From the NCBI GenBank assembly GCA_035946175.1, contig DASYZQ010000024.1, forward strand, positions 1-19,107: a DNA stretch of 19,107 bases, written 5' to 3'. Positions 14,920-19,107 of this stretch are shown here, piece after piece. This DNA is from DASYZQ01 sp035946175. GTDB taxonomy: Bacteria; Patescibacteriota; Saccharimonadia; Saccharimonadales; UBA4665. The position numbers and the translations under genes are program-made. Every line of letters begins with the position of its first letter. The first letter of the stretch is position 1. Under the pieces are notes generated by a model. The model had not been told where the DNA came from and made no database searches. It worked only from the letters and a program-made list of their open reading frames with translations.

Positions 14920-14985
14920 CTCCACCACGTAAACATGCCAAGTCTACAGATATAGCTGTAGACTTTTTTAATACGAAAAAGTTTG
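14920..14985 (+). repeat. Direct repeat copy 3 (tRNA-Ala 3' end plus terminator)
   Basis: Identical to copy 2 over the 66-bp core and 57 bp further left (from 14863), and different from copy 1 only in the loop. It is the right-hand boundary of the array. Its terminal TTTG contributes to the -35 box of the following gene. Confidence 0.95.
14940..14969 (+). terminator. Terminator of cassette 2 (copied tRNA terminator)
   Basis: 10-bp stem AAGTCTACAG / CTGTAGACTT, loop ATATAG, six T. It would end the relB/relE-like transcript before the next gene. Confidence 0.85.
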
Positions 14986-15010
14986 CAGAATTCGGTAATC
15001 ATTATACAAT
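14983..15010 (+). promoter_or_regulatory. Promoter of the 333-aa gene
   Basis: TTGCAG at 14983-14988 (its first three bases belong to repeat copy 3), a 16-bp spacer and TACAAT at 15005-15010; the ATG follows after 6 nt, so the mRNA should be leaderless. Insertion or loss of cassettes could alter this -35 box. Confidence 0.55.
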
Positions 15011-15016
15011 ATAGTT

Positions 15017-16018
15017 ATGACACTCCCTGAATGCGGAACAGGAACCCAGGAACTTGTACGATCGTACATTGATATAGTCGGTAACAGCGAACCAGATTAT
15101 GGCGAATTACTTAGAACTTTAGACTCAGATCATCCCTTTTATCCGAGTATGTTGATAGGCCGTGGCTGTTTTATTCTGGACCGGGACGGCGATAGATCGG
15201 AGAAGCAAGCCGACGGCTACTTCAGGAAAGCAGAAGGGATTATCGAAGCTAAGCTGCAGCAAGCTGAGTCTCCTTGTAAAGAGGGCCCATTAAGCGCACT
15301 ACAACATACAGCCCGCATACTCCTCAGCCGTGGTGATCCAGATGTCTTAACTTTTCTAGGTGGCGACCTGCATCAGCGGACTGTAGACACGACTGCCTGG
15401 TTACTCTCTGAAATAAAAGATGCACGACAAAGACGCGCAGACGATGCTGACTTTCTTGGTACACTTGCCCAACAAGCTGCCATCGGCTGCTACGTGCGTC
15501 GTCCTGAGATGGGAGTCCTTGCCGTACAAGCTCTCACTCATCATGACAGGGGTCCTTATCCGCCTCAAAACTATGATCTCCTCACTATATATCACAAAAA
15601 AACACCTGATGGATCACCAGGAGTGAGCAGCCGTAGATTACAGATCAAGGCTTTCTGCCTTGGCTTAGCGAATCGGCATAATAGTAAAAAAGGAAAGGAT
15701 ACGCGTAGCCTGTTTGCGGAAAATATAACGCTTGTATCTGGCTGCTGTGATCTCAGAATGTGGCAGAATGCCCCAAATCTTGTTGCCGAGCATGGCGGTG
15801 AGCTATTGGAATTGCGGCATAAGGACAACCTAGATGGGGCTTCAGCGAGGATGCTCGCTATTGCAGATGGTACAGATACGGCTGACCGCAATGGCCGGAT
15901 GCCAGTTAGGCGAAAAAAGATTGATCGGGGATACTTAAATCTGATACGTATAATTGACGCGAAGGATGACACTGCAGTTGAGACATCAGAAGAGATGGGT
16001 ACGAGAGGAGCTGCCTAG
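15017..16018 (+). CDS. Hypothetical protein, 333 aa, no recognised family
   Basis: I do not recognise this protein. It has no signal peptide or membrane helix and is probably cytoplasmic. The N-terminal two thirds look helical, with DGDRSEKQADGYFRKAEGII and a stretch around ALQHTARILLSRGDPDVL that could form tetratricopeptide-like helices, though no repeat is regular. The C-terminal third is basic (RNGRMPVRRKKIDRGYLNL) and ends in an acidic, probably disordered tail (DAKDDTAVETSEEMG). Cysteines are scattered without a metal-binding pattern. It lies just beyond the last att-like repeat, so it is probably the original neighbour of tRNA-Ala rather than cassette cargo, but a third, right-truncated cassette cannot be excluded. 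Confidence 0.75.
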   Translation: MTLPECGTGTQELVRSYIDIVGNSEPDYGELLRTLDSDHPFYPSMLIGRGCFILDRDGDRSEKQADGYFRKAEGIIEAKLQQAESPCKEGPLSALQHTARILLSRGDPDVLTFLGGDLHQRTVDTTAWLLSEIKDARQRRADDADFLGTLAQQAAIGCYVRRPEMGVLAVQALTHHDRGPYPPQNYDLLTIYHKKTPDGSPGVSSRRLQIKAFCLGLANRHNSKKGKDTRSLFAENITLVSGCCDLRMWQNAPNLVAEHGGELLELRHKDNLDGASARMLAIADGTDTADRNGRMPVRRKKIDRGYLNLIRIIDAKDDTAVETSEEMGTRGAA

Positions 16019-16134
16019 TGAGGGCAGACTCCTACCCAATCGGTTGTGACTTATACAAAAAGTTCGAGAGTTTTGTCTTAGTTCGGCCGGAGAAGGATGG
16101 TAAGAACTGGTGCCTTTCAACTGAGCAGTTTTAG
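16018..16134 (+). CDS. Possible 38-aa protein coupled to the preceding gene
   Basis: A GTG at 16018-16020 shares its first G with the TAG of the 333-aa gene (TAGTG), a geometry typical of translational coupling. The frame continues to TAG at 16132-16134; its sequence includes YPIGCDLYKKFESFVLVRPE and KNWCLSTEQF, protein-like in composition. It overlaps the end of the convergent NUDIX gene by 18 bp. It could also be a remnant of a longer gene. No family recognised. Confidence 0.3.
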   Translation: MRADSYPIGCDLYKKFESFVLVRPEKDGKNWCLSTEQF

Positions 16135-16656
16135 ATAATCAAGAGCCAACATTGCTCCAGCAGTGTCTGTAAGCTGTCCGGCTCGCACCTGTCTCACAAA
16201 GTCGGGAATATCGACCAGTTCAACCTCTCCGAACTCAGTTACCTCCAGCTTTTGTTCGGCTATCTTCTTACAATTCTTAACCAGTATAATGTGCCGGTCC
16301 ATTTGTGTATAGGCATCAGCTTCCCATGCACCAACCCAATTATCAACGTCACCGGCATACCCAGTTTCTTCTAGCAACTCACGCACACCAGCTTGTGTCA
16401 GGGTTTCGCCTTCATCTGGTCGCCCACCGGGCAATTCTCTGAGGATTGCATCAGGCCCTGGTCGATACTGCGGTAGCGTAACGATCTTGCTATCGGTAGT
16501 TATCGCTAGAACGCAGACGCCTGATGGCTCAATCCGTAGATAGTAATCCATGACCTCGCCATCGGGCATCTTGTAATCACGACGTTCGACCACTTGTGAG
16601 TACTTCTTGTAGACTATTTCGCGTTTAAGCTCTTGCCACCTCGTCGCTTTAGTCAT
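16117..16656 (-). CDS. NUDIX hydrolase, ADP-ribose pyrophosphatase-like
   Basis: 179 aa. The Nudix box GX5EX7REUXEEXGU is complete in GGRPDEGETLTQAGVRELL followed by EETGY, which binds Mg2+ and cleaves a nucleoside diphosphate linked to another group. An N-terminal beta region (YSQVVERRDYKMPDGEVMDYY) and QYRPGPDAILRELPGG before the box resemble ADP-ribose/nucleotide-sugar pyrophosphatases. Substrate is inferred only. On the minus strand it is convergent with the 333-aa gene. Unlike most genes here it has a leader: AGGA lies 7-8 nt before the ATG and TATACA about 20 nt upstream. Confidence 0.9.
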   Translation of the reverse strand: MTKATRWQELKREIVYKKYSQVVERRDYKMPDGEVMDYYLRIEPSGVCVLAITTDSKIVTLPQYRPGPDAILRELPGGRPDEGETLTQAGVRELLEETGYAGDVDNWVGAWEADAYTQMDRHIILVKNCKKIAEQKLEVTEFGEVELVDIPDFVRQVRAGQLTDTAGAMLALDYLKLLS

Positions 16657-16724
16657 AATTAATCCTGCTTAATGTATATGCATTCTAGCATGGACCGTGG
16701 CTAGATTAGTGTACCTCCTTTTTA

Positions 16725-16733
16725 TGGTATAAT
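16725..16733 (+). promoter_or_regulatory. Extended -10 promoter of the nucleotidyltransferase gene
   Basis: TGGTATAAT, a TGN-extended consensus -10 box (TATAAT at 16728-16733) that needs no -35. The ATG at 16741 follows after 7 nt, so the mRNA would be leaderless. Confidence 0.65.
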
Positions 16734-16740
16734 ATACTAA

Positions 16741-17598
16741 ATGAAATCGATTTCATTTACCGGAGTGATCAATGCCGGTGGGCTTGCTACACATATGCCA
16801 GAAAGGGTTGCACCCTTAGGCGAGAATGGTGCAGTGCTCAAAGCTCTTGCTAGAGTTGGAGATCCTCCAATTTCACTCATTGAACACCATGTAAAATATC
16901 ATCTCGATAACGGCGCTACTAATGTCATAGCCAGTGTTGGTCCTCACGAGAAAGTGGCCGATCATATAAAATCACAATATAGGGGTCATAATAGTGCGGG
17001 GAGCTTTCTAGTCGAACACGCACTTGGTACTGGCGGCGACCTGTTACGGCTTATTAGGAACAGAGAAATCGCAGAACGTATTGGTTCATTAATTGTAATT
17101 ACCAACGTCGATACGATAGCTGATGTCAATCTGCAGAATCTGGCTGCATTCCATAGGCGTTTTGGTGGTGGCCTAACTATTGCACTTTCATCACGCCGTG
17201 GTGTCCCTCATGAAGATGCATATCGGGTTGGTAGTTATCATCGAGTAGTTTACTCGGATGAGGCTAGCGACAGAACGCATACCGAGCAAGATGCAATGCC
17301 GTTCACGGTCTACCGGGGAAGCAGCACTGGAGTTATGGTAGCCGATACTGATTTCTTGAGGAATGTACCTTGGCTGCCATCAGATGGATCGTTATCGCTG
17401 TATCAGGATATTGTTGGGTATGCTGTCAATCAGGGCGTGATGACCGCGTTTAATAATGGTGATCGATTTTTTATGGATGTTGGCACAAAAGCAACTTGGG
17501 AAAAGGTTCAAGAGCCCGGACTGTTAAGACCGTTTTTGCATTACCCTAACAGTTCAGTGTCACTGTCACCAATTCTGGGTCATCACCAGGACACATAG
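16741..17598 (+). CDS. Nucleotidyltransferase-like protein (sugar-phosphate nucleotidyltransferase fold)
   Basis: 285 aa with the GT-A-like fold of NDP-sugar pyrophosphorylases: N-terminal nucleotide-binding loop in VINAGGLATHMPERVAPLG, ISLIEHHVKYHLDNGATNVI, HALGTGGDLL, and a metal-site-like aspartate in SLIVITNVDTI. The C-terminal part ends in FMDVGTKATWEKVQEPG, as in mannose-1-phosphate guanylyltransferase-type proteins; no left-handed beta-helix domain follows. The loop departs from the usual GGxGTRLxP...PK pattern: GGLATHMP has Ala and His for Gly and Arg, and no Pro-Lys follows. Activity may be altered or the substrate unusual. The next gene, a transporter, lies about 115 bp downstream on the same strand. 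Confidence 0.75.
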   Translation: MKSISFTGVINAGGLATHMPERVAPLGENGAVLKALARVGDPPISLIEHHVKYHLDNGATNVIASVGPHEKVADHIKSQYRGHNSAGSFLVEHALGTGGDLLRLIRNREIAERIGSLIVITNVDTIADVNLQNLAAFHRRFGGGLTIALSSRRGVPHEDAYRVGSYHRVVYSDEASDRTHTEQDAMPFTVYRGSSTGVMVADTDFLRNVPWLPSDGSLSLYQDIVGYAVNQGVMTAFNNGDRFFMDVGTKATWEKVQEPGLLRPFLHYPNSSVSLSPILGHHQDT

Positions 17599-17714
17599 TA
17601 AAAAAATTACGCTCTAGCACTGTAACAACAAGTAAATTGGAAGGGTTTGATAAAATATTATTGGGTTTTCTGTATCCAGTTGTTAGTTTCGGCCAAATCA
17701 TAGAGAAGGGATTG

Positions 17715-18914
17715 GTGCATTACGAAAACACCATGCTCGGTAGGAATATAATACTTTTCAAATGGTTTAACTTTCTCTATGACTTTCGTCCATATAGCGC
17801 AATTGCGATATTGTACTTGACGCAAGTAACGCATTCGTATGCGCTGGGGCTCGCGGTCTTCTCAATTGCTTCAGTAACGAATTCAATCTTCAACATTCCG
17901 ACAGGTTATTTTTCTGACCGTATCGGCAGAAAGCCAACCCTTGTTCTTGGGTCCATCGCGAGTGCACTCGGCTTAACGCTATATGCCGTGTCACATTCAT
18001 TTGCCCTACTGGCAGTTGGTGGTGCTATTAACGGTCTGGCGACGGCCCTTCTGAGCGGTAATAATGACGCTCTGCTTCACGATACACTTAAACAACTTGA
18101 CCGTACCGACGATTTCCCTGAGGTGCACGGCAAGGCTGGCTCTATGCTTGAACTCGGGCTTGGTACGTCAGCGTTGCTCGCCAGCCTCTTAGTGCTCCAC
18201 TCATACCGATTCGTTATGGTCGCGTCTGTCTTCCCGCAAGTTGCTTGTGTGTTTATTGCCCTATGGTTTGTTGAACCGAAGAATCATGCCGAGGAAATAT
18301 CTGAAGGCCTGTATAAACACCTGAAGGGGTCAGTAAAAATATTTGCACAAAATGCTAAACTACGGAACTTAAGCCTCGCTTATGTATTGGACTACGGCAT
18401 AAGCGAAACCATCTACGATTTAAAACCTGCCTTTACAGCGCTACTATGGCCCAGATGGACTTTAGGTATCGCACGGGCACTCGATAATCTCTTTGGTTTC
18501 TTAGGCTACCACTTTGCCGGAAAAGTTATAAATAAATTTACTGCGCTCAAGACATTGCTCTCACAGCAGATCCTCGGTACATTGAACATCTTAGGCTTTG
18601 CCGGAGTGCCGAATATCCTTTCGCCATTTATGCTGTCACTCAATGCCTTCTTCTTTGGAGTTGGCGTAACTGCTAACCAGACATTGATGCACCGTGAATT
18701 TACCGACAGGCAGCGAGCTACCATGAGCTCACTTAATTCATTTGCAGGTAATCTATTTTATGCAGGAGTAATGCTTCTGGCAGGATTGGCCGCAGATACA
18801 TTTGGCGTCGCTAAGGCCCTCGTTGGGCTGGCTATCCTGTCTGTGCCAGTTATCGCTATGTACTGGAGACTATTTAAAAGACAGGATAGTGCGTCTGACC
18901 GCGGTAGCGCATAG
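17715..18914 (+). CDS. Major facilitator superfamily (MFS) transporter
   Basis: A secondary transporter of about 12 membrane helices. Helix 1 is near FLYDFRPYSAIAILYLTQVT and the loop 2-3 motif A reads TGYFSDRIGRKPT, the usual GxxxDRxGRK. The frame is open upstream to beyond a TTG at 17637, which would give 425 aa; I place the start at the GTG of 17715 because GAGAAGGG lies 5 nt before it and MFS proteins normally begin just before helix 1. The ATG at 17730 is a second possibility. Substrate unknown; drug/efflux or nutrient roles are not distinguishable. No Shine-Dalgarno supports the TTG start. Confidence 0.85.
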   Translation: MHYENTMLGRNIILFKWFNFLYDFRPYSAIAILYLTQVTHSYALGLAVFSIASVTNSIFNIPTGYFSDRIGRKPTLVLGSIASALGLTLYAVSHSFALLAVGGAINGLATALLSGNNDALLHDTLKQLDRTDDFPEVHGKAGSMLELGLGTSALLASLLVLHSYRFVMVASVFPQVACVFIALWFVEPKNHAEEISEGLYKHLKGSVKIFAQNAKLRNLSLAYVLDYGISETIYDLKPAFTALLWPRWTLGIARALDNLFGFLGYHFAGKVINKFTALKTLLSQQILGTLNILGFAGVPNILSPFMLSLNAFFFGVGVTANQTLMHREFTDRQRATMSSLNSFAGNLFYAGVMLLAGLAADTFGVAKALVGLAILSVPVIAMYWRLFKRQDSASDRGSA

Positions 18915-18979
18915 AACAGCCGTCTGGTTTGCGTTCTGCCAAGTTGTTATTATCTAAATGGATATGACACATATTAGAC

Positions 18980-19008
18980 TTGCTCCCCATTAGCCCCTCA
19001 GCCATACT
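18980..19008 (+). promoter_or_regulatory. Promoter before the right-edge transposase-like gene
   Basis: TTGCTC at 18980-18985, a 17-bp spacer, CATACT at 19003-19008, then 6 nt to the ATG. Same start-codon-proximal layout as elsewhere in the window. Confidence 0.4.
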
Positions 19009-19014
19009 TACGGT

Positions 19015-19107
19015 ATGAACACAAACACCAAAAGCAACCGAGTCATGAAAGCTATGACCGGATTAAGTCACTATGAATTCGAGCAATTAGTACCAGCCTT
19101 CGAGCAG
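19015..19107 (+). CDS. N-terminus of a probable IS5/ISL2-type transposase (cut by window end)
   Basis: The first 31 codons include MKAMTGLSHYEFEQLVPAF, which resembles the start of the helix-turn-helix region of DDE transposases in the IS5/ISL2 group (MTGLxxxEFExLLPxFE). Only this segment is visible; the catalytic domain and the inverted repeats are not, and the left end of the element was not located in 18915-19014. The call is from motif style only. Confidence 0.5.
   Translation, partial: MNTNTKSNRVMKAMTGLSHYEFEQLVPAFEQ

Larger units (their letters stand above)
14216..14985. mobile_element. Toxin-antitoxin cassette 2 (RelB/RelE-YafQ type) between att-like repeats
   Basis: A 770-bp unit between repeat copies 2 and 3 containing one antitoxin-toxin operon, its promoter and the shared right end. 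Its cargo is unrelated to that of cassette 1, although ends and operon design match. No recombinase gene is present. Confidence 0.6.

Noticed and set aside
13175..14985. Three near-identical direct repeats as a CRISPR array
   Set aside because: Repeats are 66 bp, spaced 975 and 770 bp apart, include a tRNA end and terminator, and the intervals are coding.
13175..14985. Integron cassette array with attC sites
   Set aside because: TA cargo and hairpins are reminiscent, but there is no integrase, no attC core boxes were recognised, and the repeat clearly derives from tRNA-Ala and its terminator.

Overview
The window suggests a small-genome bacterium using the standard code (TGA acts as a stop in ATGA gene overlaps). 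The NAD+-dependent DNA ligase has an unusual, zinc-finger-less sequence of a kind I associate with Candidate Phyla Radiation bacteria, most likely Saccharibacteria (TM7). Tight gene packing and many promoters placed directly at start codons fit that view. The lineage call is inference from gene style, not from a marker search.

Layout. (1) 2-4525 is the 3' part of a very long fibre or adhesin-like gene: phage-tail-type modules, two right-handed beta-helix (pectate-lyase-3-like) domains and a C-terminal beta-rich domain. (2) 4534-6951, minus strand, is an envelope pair: a membrane-anchored GH26-like glycoside hydrolase behind a D-Ala-D-Ala carboxypeptidase. (3) 7040-7987 is an arginase, followed by about 410 bp without a convincing gene. 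(4) 8398-12851 is a probable operon, lemA, htpX, a multi-span membrane protein and ligA, the last two overlapping. (5) 12852-13105 is a gene-free gap with a likely structured RNA and a tRNA promoter. (6) 13106-14985 is the most unusual part. A tRNA-Ala(GGC) ends in an intrinsic terminator, and the last 8 nt of the tRNA plus its terminator recur as a 66-bp direct repeat at 13175, 14150 and 14920. The three copies frame two cassettes of 975 and 770 bp (start to start), each holding one toxin-antitoxin operon: MntA/HepT, then RelB/RelE-YafQ. (7) 15017-16656 carries an unrecognised 333-aa gene, a possible 38-aa ORF and a minus-strand NUDIX hydrolase. (8) 16741-18914 has a nucleotidyltransferase-like protein and an MFS transporter, and the right edge enters what looks like an IS5/ISL2-type transposase.

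How parts work together. The fibre, hydrolase and carboxypeptidase point to surface attachment and wall or polysaccharide processing. LemA and HtpX are a familiar membrane-quality-control pair. The toxin-antitoxin cassettes look like cargo of a small tRNA-targeted mobile unit with no recombinase of its own here. Each cassette brings its own start-codon-proximal promoter and ends in the copied tRNA terminator, so each is a self-contained, terminated transcription unit. The terminator hairpin has 10-bp arms around a 6-bp centre, and the centre is inverted in copies 2 and 3 relative to copy 1, so the hairpin may also be the recombination site.
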